Part shown: positions 1 to 5,195 of the stretch, piece after piece
Layout: each line of letters opens with the position of its first letter
Position numbering within the stretch: position 1 is the stretch's first letter
Assembly (NCBI GenBank): GCA_934476025.1
Contig: CAKSNI010000079.1
Location: 1 to 5,722 of the forward strand
Origin: an uncultured Eubacteriales bacterium
Lineage (GTDB): Bacteria; Bacillota; Clostridia; Oscillospirales; Acutalibacteraceae
DNA length: 5,722 nt
Reading direction: 5' to 3'
Position numbers and translations under genes: made by a program
The notes under the pieces: model-generated
What the model saw: the letters and a program-made list of their open reading frames with translations, nothing else
Databases searched by the model: none
What the model was told of the DNA's origin: nothing

Positions 1-1719
1 GATGAACACATTCTGAATGAATGCCGCCAAAATAAAGTTGACAAAGGAAACCGCCGCCACCGTGGCCGCATAAGGCAACTGGGTGGAAACATGGTTGATG
101 TGGTTGCATTGCGCGCCGGCCGAAGCCATAATGGTGGTATCGGAAATCGGAGAACAGTGATCCCCGAAAACCGCTCCGGCCAGACAGGCGGAAATCCCGA
201 TAATCAGAAGAGGATCCTCCGCGGGGAACATAGCGGTTACAATCGGAATCAGGATTCCGAAGGTTCCCCAGGAAGTCCCGGTGGCAAAGGCCAGAACGCA
301 GGCGACCAGGAAAATGATGGCCGGGAGGAATTTGTCCAGACCGGCTGCCGCGCTGTCCATCAGCGTGGCCACAAAGACTTTGGCCCCCATCAGTCCGGTC
401 ATATTCTTCAGCGCATTGGCCATCGTGAGAACCAGGATAGCCGGAACCATGGCTTTGAATCCCTGAGGAATGCAGCCCATGGCCTTTTTAAAACTCACGG
501 TGCGGCGGCAGACAAAATAGACCATGGCCAGCACCAGGGCAATCATTCCGCCCCAGGGAAGCCCGACGGTGGCATCGGTATTGGAAAAGGCTTCCACAAA
601 GTTCATGCCGGCAAAGGAATTTCCGTTCCCATTATAGACGAGAGCGATGACGCACACCACAATCAGAACCAAAATCGGCAGAACCAGATCGATCACCCGG
701 CCTTTTTGAGAGCCGGTTTCTTCGGTTTCGTCAATGGCCAAATCCTCCTGCCCGCTGGTAAACAGATCCCCGTTTTGGGCATTTTCTTCATGCAGGCGCA
801 TGGGGCCGTAATCCAATTTCATAAGGGTCAGGGCCACAATGAATACCAGGGTAAGCAGTGAGTAGAAATTGTACGGAATGGCCCGGACAAACAAACTCAA
901 CCCCTTGCCTTCCTCGGCATAACTGGCCACTGCGGCCGCCCAGGAAGAAATCGGTGCGATCATGCAGATCGGTGCCGCCGTAGCGTCAATAAGATAGGCC
1001 AGTTTTGAGCGGGAAACTTTATGGGTATCGGTGACGGGGCGCATCACCGAACCGACCGTCAAACAGTTGAAATAATCATCAATAAAGATCAGCACGCCGA
1101 GAATAAAGGTGGCAATCATCGCCCCGCCCCGGGTGTGAATATGTTTTTTGGCCCAGCGGCCGAAGGCGGCCGAACCGCCGGAACGATTGAGCAGGGCCAC
1201 CAGGACGCCCAGCAGAACCAAAAAGACGAAAATCCCGGCAGAACCGGTTACCGCACCGATAAATCCATCCTCAATCATGTGATCCATTGCTTTGGTGAAG
1301 CGGAAGTTGGCCGACAAAAGACTGCCGGCTAAAATTCCGATAAACAGGGATGAATAAACTTCTTTGGTAATCAGTGCCAGCACAATGGCGATCAGCGGCG
1401 GAACCAGCGCCCAAAAGGTCGCAAAGAGCGGTGTTTCGGCCCGAACGGTTTTCATAGCCGCTTCATAGTTTTGCTGAAATTCCGGATCCTCGGCTTTATT
1501 GGTGGTATAGGAGCCCAAATACTCCGCCGCATCATCATAATTGCTTACAAGGTCAATATCGGCCGCCGAAAGTTCGTCGATGGCAATCGCGCCATCGCTG
1601 GCACCGGTTGTGGCAACGGCCTCTTCGGCCGACACGGCAAAGCCCACAAAAAGGGCCAGAGCCGCCATAGCCAGTACCGCCGCAAACAACCGTTTCACAC
1701 TGGGTTTTGTTTTCATCAT
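1..1719 (-). CDS. NhaC-family Na+/H+ antiporter (C-terminus cut by window edge)
   Basis: This is a secondary transporter of the cytoplasmic membrane that would exchange sodium for protons or a related substrate. The frame is open for 573 codons and runs off the left edge, so the C-terminus is missing. Residues 11-31 form a hydrophobic, signal-peptide-like segment ending in AVSAEE. A soluble stretch of roughly 65 residues follows, and the multi-spanning antiporter domain begins near residue 98. Family hallmarks are FIDDYFNCLTVGS near 212-224, GTSWGTFGI near 481-489, and GDHCSPISDTTIMASAG near 519-535. I chose the first of two adjacent ATG codons because GGAGGAG (1726-1732) lies 6 bases upstream; the second ATG is also possible. 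The frame is open for 20 more codons to an ATG at 1779, but that one has no ribosome binding site. Family assignment is firm. The substrate is not, since the family also includes malate/lactate and other exchangers. Confidence 0.93.
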   Translation of the reverse strand, partial: MMKTKPSVKRLFAAVLAMAALALFVGFAVSAEEAVATTGASDGAIAIDELSAADIDLVSNYDDAAEYLGSYTTNKAEDPEFQQNYEAAMKTVRAETPLFATFWALVPPLIAIVLALITKEVYSSLFIGILAGSLLSANFRFTKAMDHMIEDGFIGAVTGSAGIFVFLVLLGVLVALLNRSGGSAAFGRWAKKHIHTRGGAMIATFILGVLIFIDDYFNCLTVGSVMRPVTDTHKVSRSKLAYLIDATAAPICMIAPISSWAAAVASYAEEGKGLSLFVRAIPYNFYSLLTLVFIVALTLMKLDYGPMRLHEENAQNGDLFTSGQEDLAIDETEETGSQKGRVIDLVLPILVLIVVCVIALVYNGNGNSFAGMNFVEAFSNTDATVGLPWGGMIALVLAMVYFVCRRTVSFKKAMGCIPQGFKAMVPAILVLTMANALKNMTGLMGAKVFVATLMDSAAAGLDKFLPAIIFLVACVLAFATGTSWGTFGILIPIVTAMFPAEDPLLIIGISACLAGAVFGDHCSPISDTTIMASAGAQCNHINHVSTQLPYAATVAAVSFVNFILAAFIQNVFI

Positions 1720-1796
1720 TTTCCTCTCCTCCTTCGGGCGCCGGCGCATAAAAAGCCGCCAAAGGCCCGGTTTTCTCATTCTAACCAAGTGTAATG

Positions 1797-1825
1797 AGGA
1801 TACCATATTTTCCGACACTTGTCAA
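1797..1825 (-). promoter_or_regulatory. Sigma-A promoter of the antiporter gene
   Basis: On the minus strand an exact TTGACA (-35, 1820-1825) and TATCCT (-10, 1797-1802) are separated by 17 bases. Transcription would start near 1790, giving a leader of about 70 bases before the ATG at 1719. The leader contains a perfect 10-base palindrome, GCGCCGGCGC (1738-1747), a few bases upstream of the ribosome binding site. Confidence 0.85.
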
Positions 1826-1900
1826 CATTCACCACCGGACTTTTGAGGCATTTTTTGTTCTTTTTTCAAAATTTTTCACCACATTTTCTTCAAAAAACGG

Positions 1901-1929
1901 TTGAATTTTCCCGAAAATTATGGTAGAAT
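1901..1929 (+). promoter_or_regulatory. Promoter of the AraC-type regulator with internal palindrome
   Basis: TTGAAT (-35, 1901-1906) and TAGAAT (-10, 1924-1929) are 17 bases apart, which predicts a start near 1936. The spacer and the end of the -35 box are covered by a perfect inverted repeat, AATTTTC-CC-GAAAATT (1904-1919), which could be a repressor operator. The promoter diverges from that of the antiporter; the two -35 boxes lie 75 bases apart. Confidence 0.7.
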
Positions 1930-1935
1930 TTGACC

Positions 1936-2194
1936 GAAATCTTTTTCTTCGCCGGAATGACAAAATCCAAGCCTCCCTCCGCCGAAGAAAAGAACAAAGC
2001 GAAAGCTTAACGAAGAAAAAATTCTTATGCATAAATTCATAAAAAGCTCCGGGCCGCAAAAGCGTCGGGGTAAGTTGTTTAAGCTGTGCCGTGCGTACCT
2101 TTCCTGGTCAGCGAAAAGCGGAGATCGGTTGTACAAAACCGGCACCGGCAGAAACCGAGCCAAAACAGCGCCGATCCGGAAAGGAGGAAATGCT
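1936..2194 (+). other. Long structured 5' leader of the AraC-type gene
   Basis: If the promoter at 1901-1929 and the TTG start at 2195 are right, the mRNA has an untranslated leader of about 260 bases. Near its 5' end 1943-1956 can pair with 1978-1991 (13 pairs, one C-C mismatch, 21-base loop). A small hairpin AAGC-GAAA-GCTT lies at 1997-2008, and TTATGCATAA (2025-2034) is a palindrome. Further on, the segment 2123-2130 can pair with 2137-2141, 2153-2158 or 2171-2176, the last lying just before the ribosome binding site. I recognise no known riboswitch class and no RNA gene here. The frame of the AraC gene happens to stay open back to an ATG at 2027, but that ATG lacks a ribosome binding site and the extra residues do not look like part of the family. 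Confidence 0.45.
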
Positions 2195-2989
2195 TTGTAT
2201 TACGAACGCCCGGACAGCCAGTTGAGCTGTTTTTTGATGAACCACGGGCATTTGACCCGTCTGGCCCATATGCACCGGGAGGTGGAAGTTATTTTTTGCC
2301 GGTCGGGGCATTTTGATGTTCTGATTCAGGGGGACCGCTACTCGGTCGGCGAAGGCGAATTCAGCATTGCTTTTCCGAATCGGGTCCATTATTACGAGGA
2401 CAACGGCCCGATATCGTTTGTACTTCTCCTTTTTGATCCTTCCCTGCTCAGTGAATTCGAATCGCTGTTTTTCGGGCAGCAGCCGGTCCGGCCGGTCGGA
2501 AAGGTCAGGGATCCGGAACAAACCTATCAATTCTTTTCCAGTCTTGCCCTCAACCGGGAAAAAAGCGCGGAAAATGAACTTCGCCGCCACGGCTATTTGG
2601 AGCTCGGAATGGCCGATTTACTGGAGAGTCTGGCCTTCTCCCAAAAGAAATCCAACGACAGCGAAACCGATATTCTCAGCCAACTGATCGATTATTGCAA
2701 CGATCATTGTACCTGTGATCTGCATCTTTGCGATCTGGAAAAAAACCTCCACATCAGCCGTTCCTATATTTCGCATTTGTTCCGAAAAAATGTCAATATG
2801 AGTTTTACCGAATACCTGCACTCCCTGCGAATCGCCAAGGCCTGCCAGCTCCTTCGGGAAACCGATGATACCGTTACCTCTATTTCCTACAGTGTGGGCT
2901 ACAACACCGTCCGCAATTTCAACCGCTTCTTCCTAAAACAAACCGGCCTGACTCCGGGAGAATACCGAAAAAAGCCGAAAGAAGCCTGA
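2195..2989 (+). CDS. AraC-family transcriptional regulator (cupin plus double helix-turn-helix)
   Basis: This 264-residue protein is a cytoplasmic DNA-binding regulator. Residues 18-80 resemble the small AraC N-terminal cupin sensor domain (HMHREVEVIFCRSGHFDVLI, then a GEGEFSIAFPNRVHYYE segment). Residues 160-258 form the usual C-terminal pair of helix-turn-helix motifs, with ISRSYISHLFRKNVNMSFTEY in the first half and the family signature near 228-256 (SISYSVGYNTVRNFNRFF, then GLTPGEYR). I chose the TTG at 2195 because AAGGAGG (2181-2187) sits 7 bases upstream and the resulting length fits the family. A longer form from ATG 2027 (320 residues) is less likely. Residues 168-179 carry four cysteines and two histidines where relatives usually have none. 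The divergent antiporter gene is a plausible target by position only. The effector is unknown. Confidence 0.9.
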   Translation: MYYERPDSQLSCFLMNHGHLTRLAHMHREVEVIFCRSGHFDVLIQGDRYSVGEGEFSIAFPNRVHYYEDNGPISFVLLLFDPSLLSEFESLFFGQQPVRPVGKVRDPEQTYQFFSSLALNREKSAENELRRHGYLELGMADLLESLAFSQKKSNDSETDILSQLIDYCNDHCTCDLHLCDLEKNLHISRSYISHLFRKNVNMSFTEYLHSLRIAKACQLLRETDDTVTSISYSVGYNTVRNFNRFFLKQTGLTPGEYRKKPKEA

Positions 2990-3004
2990 TTTCTTTTCGA
3001 AATG

Positions 3005-3050
3005 ATCCCCGGGTGTGCCGAATTTTTGCCGCACACCCGGGGATTGTTTT
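3005..3050 (+). terminator. Strong intrinsic terminator after the AraC-type gene
   Basis: ATCCCCGGGTGTGC (3005-3018) and its exact reverse complement (3031-3044) form a perfect 14-pair stem with a 12-base loop. The stem can be lengthened outward by wobble and A-T pairs. The T-rich tract TTGTTTT follows. It separates the AraC-type gene from the downstream Rrf2 promoter. Confidence 0.9.
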
Positions 3051-3080
3051 GCCCTTCGAGTGAAAATTTTCGGTTGAACC

Positions 3081-3109
3081 TTGAAAACCTATTAAAATGG
3101 TGGTATTAT
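3081..3109 (+). promoter_or_regulatory. Sigma-A promoter of the Rrf2-acetyltransferase unit
   Basis: TTGAAA (3081-3086) and TATTAT (3104-3109) are 17 bases apart, predicting a start near 3116 and a leader of about 28 bases. GGTTGAACC (3072-3080), a short palindrome with 4-base arms, abuts the -35 box and is a possible part of an operator. Rrf2 proteins commonly repress their own promoters, but I see no full-length consensus site. Confidence 0.75.
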
Positions 3110-3143
3110 AAGAAAAAGATACCGAACAGAAAGGAAGAGCCTC

Positions 3144-3581
3144 TTGAAAATCTCCACCAAAGGGCGTTACGCCTTACGGATGATGCTGGATCTTGCCGAA
3201 CATGAGGGCGAAGGATTTGTTGCCCTGAAAGATATAGCCCAGCGCCAGAACATCTCTAAAAAATATTTGGAACAGATTATTCCCCTGCTTCACCGCAGCG
3301 ATATGCTCAACACCAACCGGGGGTACCAGGGCGGTTACCGCCTGGCAAAGCATCCCTGCCAATACACCGTGGGCGAAATCCTGCGGCTGACCGAGGGCGG
3401 GCTTTCCCCCGTTCCCTGCGTCGGTGCCGATGCCAAACGGTGTGACCGCAGTGCCGACTGTGCCACCCTTCCGGTATGGCAGGGGCTGGATCGGGTCATC
3501 AACGAATACCTTGACAGCATTACTTTGCAGGATCTGGTGGATCAACACCTGTCCCGCAGTGCCGATGATTATGTCATTTAA
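3144..3581 (+). CDS. Rrf2/IscR-type transcriptional regulator with cysteine triad
   Basis: This 145-residue protein is a winged-helix repressor or activator of the Rrf2 family. The start MKISTKGRYALRMMLDLA is the family signature. The helix-turn-helix lies at about 27-50 (ALKDIAQRQNISKKYLEQII) and the wing at 59-68 (RGYQGGYRLA). Cys92, Cys100 and Cys106 match the position of the three cysteines that bind a [2Fe-2S] cluster in IscR, so it probably senses iron-sulfur or redox state. The C-terminal helix (VWQGLDRVINEYLDSITLQDL) is typical of clostridial members. The start is TTG, supported by AAGGAAG (3131-3137) 6 bases upstream; no other in-frame start gives the conserved N-terminus. The gene is probably co-transcribed with the acetyltransferase that follows. 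No isc, suf or cysteine-synthesis gene is present nearby, so its targets are unknown. Confidence 0.93.
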   Translation: MKISTKGRYALRMMLDLAEHEGEGFVALKDIAQRQNISKKYLEQIIPLLHRSDMLNTNRGYQGGYRLAKHPCQYTVGEILRLTEGGLSPVPCVGADAKRCDRSADCATLPVWQGLDRVINEYLDSITLQDLVDQHLSRSADDYVI

Positions 3582-3600
3582 ACCGATCTGCTTATCTGCA

Positions 3601-3607
3601 AAGGAGG
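3601..3607 (+). promoter_or_regulatory. Ribosome binding site that does not match the acetyltransferase frame
   Basis: AAGGAGG is an ideal ribosome binding site placed where the acetyltransferase should begin. The only usual start codon just after it is the TTG at 3612 (4 bases away), which is in a different frame from the acetyltransferase. That frame runs only to 3860 and encodes nothing recognisable. Confidence 0.7.
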
Positions 3608-3619
3608 TTTCTTGTACCG

Positions 3620-4105
3620 ATTCAGATCCGTCCGATTCAACCCTTCGATATTCCGGCCTGCTGCCGGATTTACAATACCTATATCCGGGATACCACCTGC
3701 ACTTTTGAAGAAGAACCCCTCACCGAAACCCAATTTTCCGATCGGGTGGCCCGCATCCGTCGGGAATACCCCTATTTGGTGGCCGAACAAGCCGGTCAGG
3801 TATTGGGCTATGCCTATTTTGACCGTTTCAATACCCGTTCCGCCTACCGTTATACCGTAGATCTTTCCATCTATTTAAGCCGGGAAAGCTGCCATCTCGG
3901 CATCGGAGAGCACCTGCTGGAGGAACTGGAAATAGCCGGAAGGCAGGCCGGTTTCCGACAGGTCATTTCTCTTGTTACCGACGAAAATGAAGCCAGCCTT
4001 CGTTTTCACCGCTGTCACGGCTTTTCACAGGCCGGTCATCTGCCCGAAGTCGGGGAAAAATTCGGCCGAAAAATCGGGATTTTCTTTTTTCAGAAGGCGC
4101 TGTAA
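3620..4105 (+). CDS. GNAT acetyltransferase, phosphinothricin-acetyltransferase-like; start codon abnormal
   Basis: The protein would transfer an acetyl group from acetyl-CoA to a small amine or amino-acid-like substrate. Starting at the ATT (3620) it has 161 residues and begins IQIRPIQPFDIPACCRIYN, which fits the N-terminus of PAT-like GNATs, as does the following IRDTTCTFEEEPLTE. The acetyl-CoA loop lies near 90-100 (SCHLGIGEHLL); the usual Arg or Gln three residues before the first Gly is Cys91. The segment SLRFHRCHGFSQAG (126-139) is the family C-terminal motif. No ATG, GTG or TTG occurs in this frame between the upstream stop at 3566 and a GTG at 3746, which would remove the first 42 residues and damage the fold. 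Either ATT is used, a base has been lost near 3615-3620 (joining the TTG at 3612 to this frame), or the gene is decaying. The family call is firm; the start is not. Confidence 0.8.
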   Translation: MQIRPIQPFDIPACCRIYNTYIRDTTCTFEEEPLTETQFSDRVARIRREYPYLVAEQAGQVLGYAYFDRFNTRSAYRYTVDLSIYLSRESCHLGIGEHLLEELEIAGRQAGFRQVISLVTDENEASLRFHRCHGFSQAGHLPEVGEKFGRKIGIFFFQKAL

Positions 4106-4116
4106 GCCTTTTCCCC

Positions 4117-4140
4117 AAAAAGCCGGAAGTACGGCTTTTT
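4117..4140. terminator. Bidirectional terminator between convergent genes
   Basis: AAAAAGCCG (4117-4125) and CGGCTTTTT (4132-4140) form a perfect 9-pair stem with a 6-base loop. A-tracts and T-tracts flank the GC core on both sides, so the hairpin can end the acetyltransferase transcript on the plus strand (stop at 4105) and the DUF3793 transcript on the minus strand (stop at 4247). Confidence 0.75.
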
Positions 4141-4213
4141 CTGACATCCGACCCGGATTTCGGCCGCATGGCCGCGAAAAGGCAGACGGATTTCCCACCG
4201 CCTTGAGGCGCCG
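4141..4213. other. Convergent intergenic segment with small hairpins
   Basis: Between the two terminators at this gene junction lie three further potential hairpins: ATCCG/CGGAT (4146-4158), CGGCC/GGCCG (4161-4174) and CGCC-TTGA-GGCG (near 4199-4210). No open reading frame with a ribosome binding site is visible. The segment is most simply spacer or 3' untranslated sequence. Confidence 0.35.
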
Positions 4214-4248
4214 CTTCCCAGAATCCGATGATTCCGGGAAGTTTTTTT
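4214..4248 (+). terminator. Second intrinsic terminator, plus strand
   Basis: CTTCCC-A-GAATC (4214-4225) pairs with GATTC-C-GGGAAG (4230-4241) around the loop CGAT, with one A-C mismatch, and seven T residues follow (4242-4248). It acts on plus-strand transcripts only, as a backup for the Rrf2-acetyltransferase unit. Its T-tract overlaps the stop codon of the convergent DUF3793 gene. Confidence 0.75.
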
Positions 4249-4795
4249 ATCGCACAATCAATCGGCTTAAATTGCGGTGCCGGGCATACACATCCCGGTA
4301 AACCCGGGTGCATTTGCGATACCGCTCAAAAAGGCGCTGCGCCGTCTGAGGGTTTTCGTATACCTTCCAGGTACCAATCGCGCAGGCCTTTGCGGCTTTG
4401 TGAGTAAGAAAGCCCCTGACATCCCCCGGCGGATAGCCAAGGAACAACCCGACTTCATGCGGAAAAGATTCCCCCCGGCACAACCGGCGCCGCAGTTCCG
4501 CCACACAACGGTCCGCGTCCTCCACCGGATAATTGCGCTCCCGAAGCAACTTTTGAGAAAGCTCCTGCTGCAAATCTTTTTGCAGGCGTTCGGGACGGTA
4601 GAGATATACCAGTGTCCGGTTTTCCCCGGTTTTCATCGGAACCAGTCGAATGCCGCGCGGCACCAGCAACGCGTTGAGTCGCCGAAACGAACCGGTTTGT
4701 TCCGCTTTTTCTTCCGACGGATAGCTAAACAAATTGCCGGTTTTCAGCCCGGCCAGCGTTGGCGAACATTCCCGAATCAGATATTCTTCAGACAT
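4247..4795 (-). CDS. DUF3793 family protein
   Basis: This 182-residue soluble protein belongs to the uncharacterised DUF3793 family, common in Clostridia. Recognisable blocks are CSPTLAGLKTGNLFS (10-24), an RRLN...VPRGIR stretch (38-50), FPHEVGLFLGYPPGDVRGF (111-129), GTWKVY (141-146) and RYRKCTRVYRDVY (158-170). I see no signal peptide, membrane segment or known catalytic motif. The start ATG at 4795 overlaps the end of the DUF2325 gene by 8 bases, and GGGAGGA (about 4803-4809) supplies a ribosome binding site, so the two genes are translated from one mRNA. From memory of clostridial genomes, DUF3793 genes often lie near flavodoxin and ferrous-iron transport genes, which suggests a role in iron or redox balance. 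Neither of those neighbours is present here. The biochemical function is unknown. Confidence 0.88.
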   Translation of the reverse strand: MSEEYLIRECSPTLAGLKTGNLFSYPSEEKAEQTGSFRRLNALLVPRGIRLVPMKTGENRTLVYLYRPERLQKDLQQELSQKLLRERNYPVEDADRCVAELRRRLCRGESFPHEVGLFLGYPPGDVRGFLTHKAAKACAIGTWKVYENPQTAQRLFERYRKCTRVYRDVYARHRNLSRLIVR

Positions 4796-5093
4796 TCCCT
4801 TTTCCTCCCTTTCGATTCTCCGTATGGATCTCCAGAATTTTTTTCAAAGCCGTCAGCGAACTTTGCGGACTTCTGGCAATTCGCAGCCCATCATTTTGGG
4901 GCTGATTCATCACACATTTCAGCATTTTATGGGACATTGTTCCGGTAAAAAGAATCAGCAAATCCGGAAACCCGATATTTTTGATTTCACCCTTTTGCTT
5001 GGTATAGATTTTCACTTTGCAGTCATAATCCTCGCAAAGGCGGCGATACCGTTGTTCCATTCCTTCGTTTCCTCCGATAATGACAACACTCAT
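4788..5093 (-). CDS. DUF2325 family protein
   Basis: This 101-residue soluble protein belongs to the uncharacterised DUF2325 family. It starts with a beta strand and glycine turn (SVVIIGGNEGME, 2-13), followed by a helix and a KVKIY strand (26-30). The family blocks DLLILFTGTMSHKMLKCVM (44-62) and a RIARSPQSSLTALKKIL segment (71-87) are clear, giving a Rossmann-like alpha/beta appearance. I chose the ATG at 5093 because AAAGGAG (5099-5105) lies 5 bases upstream; an in-frame ATG at 5108 would place that site inside the gene. It overlaps the DUF3793 gene by 8 bases, so the two products probably act together. A palindromic operator-like sequence lies immediately upstream. No enzyme activity can be assigned from sequence. 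Confidence 0.87.
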   Translation of the reverse strand: MSVVIIGGNEGMEQRYRRLCEDYDCKVKIYTKQKGEIKNIGFPDLLILFTGTMSHKMLKCVMNQPQNDGLRIARSPQSSLTALKKILEIHTENRKGGKGNV

Positions 5094-5112
5094 ATAATCT
5101 CCTTTCATTATG

Positions 5113-5134
5113 GTTAGCGTATGCTAACTGTTAG
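5113..5134 (-). promoter_or_regulatory. Palindromic operator upstream of DUF2325-DUF3793, metal-regulator-like
   Basis: The plus strand shows GTTAGC-GTAT-GCTAAC (5113-5128), a perfect inverted repeat with 6-base arms, followed by another GTTAG (5130-5134). Three half-sites GTTAG / CTAAC / GTTAG therefore form two overlapping palindromes. The core TTAG-N6-CTAA resembles sites bound by DtxR/MntR-type metal-dependent repressors. It lies 8 bases upstream of the ribosome binding site, where it could block transcription. I could not place a convincing -35/-10 pair for this unit; TAGCAT inside the repeat is a weak -10 candidate. Confidence 0.6.
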
Positions 5135-5137
5135 TGG

Positions 5138-5167
5138 AAAAGAAAGGCCGCTTCGGCCGTTTCTTTT
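5138..5167. terminator. Hairpin terminator after the DUF2304 gene, symmetric
   Basis: AAAAGAAAGGCCG (5138-5150) pairs with CGGCC-G-TTTCTTTT (5154-5167) around a CTT loop, giving 13 pairs with one bulged G. Read on the minus strand it has a T-rich 3' side and follows the DUF2304 stop at 5196 by about 30 bases, so it most likely ends that transcript. It also has T-runs when read on the plus strand. Confidence 0.8.
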
Positions 5168-5195
5168 TCTTACTAAATCGGCTTTCAACAACGAA

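Noticed and set aside
91..1332. Long plus-strand open frames opposite the antiporter gene (91-861 and 1021-1332).
   Set aside because: Their products are rich in Gly, Asn, Gln and His with no domain. They are antisense to a clearly recognisable antiporter and have no convincing ribosome binding site.
1829..2163. Minus-strand frames in the divergent intergenic region.
   Set aside because: They overlap both promoters and the structured leader, lack ribosome binding sites and resemble no family.
2027..2194. N-terminal extension of the AraC-type protein from ATG 2027.
   Set aside because: No ribosome binding site precedes this ATG, the added 56 residues do not resemble the family, and an ideal AAGGAGG sits before the TTG at 2195.
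3612..3860. Plus-strand frame starting at TTG 3612 after AAGGAGG, 82 codons.
   Set aside because: The product is proline-rich and shows no fold. The overlapping frame gives a full GNAT domain, so this frame matters only as a clue to the start-codon problem.
4277..4948. 223-codon plus-strand frame opposite DUF3793 and DUF2325.
   Set aside because: It is antisense to two recognised families with good ribosome binding sites, and its product shows no domain.
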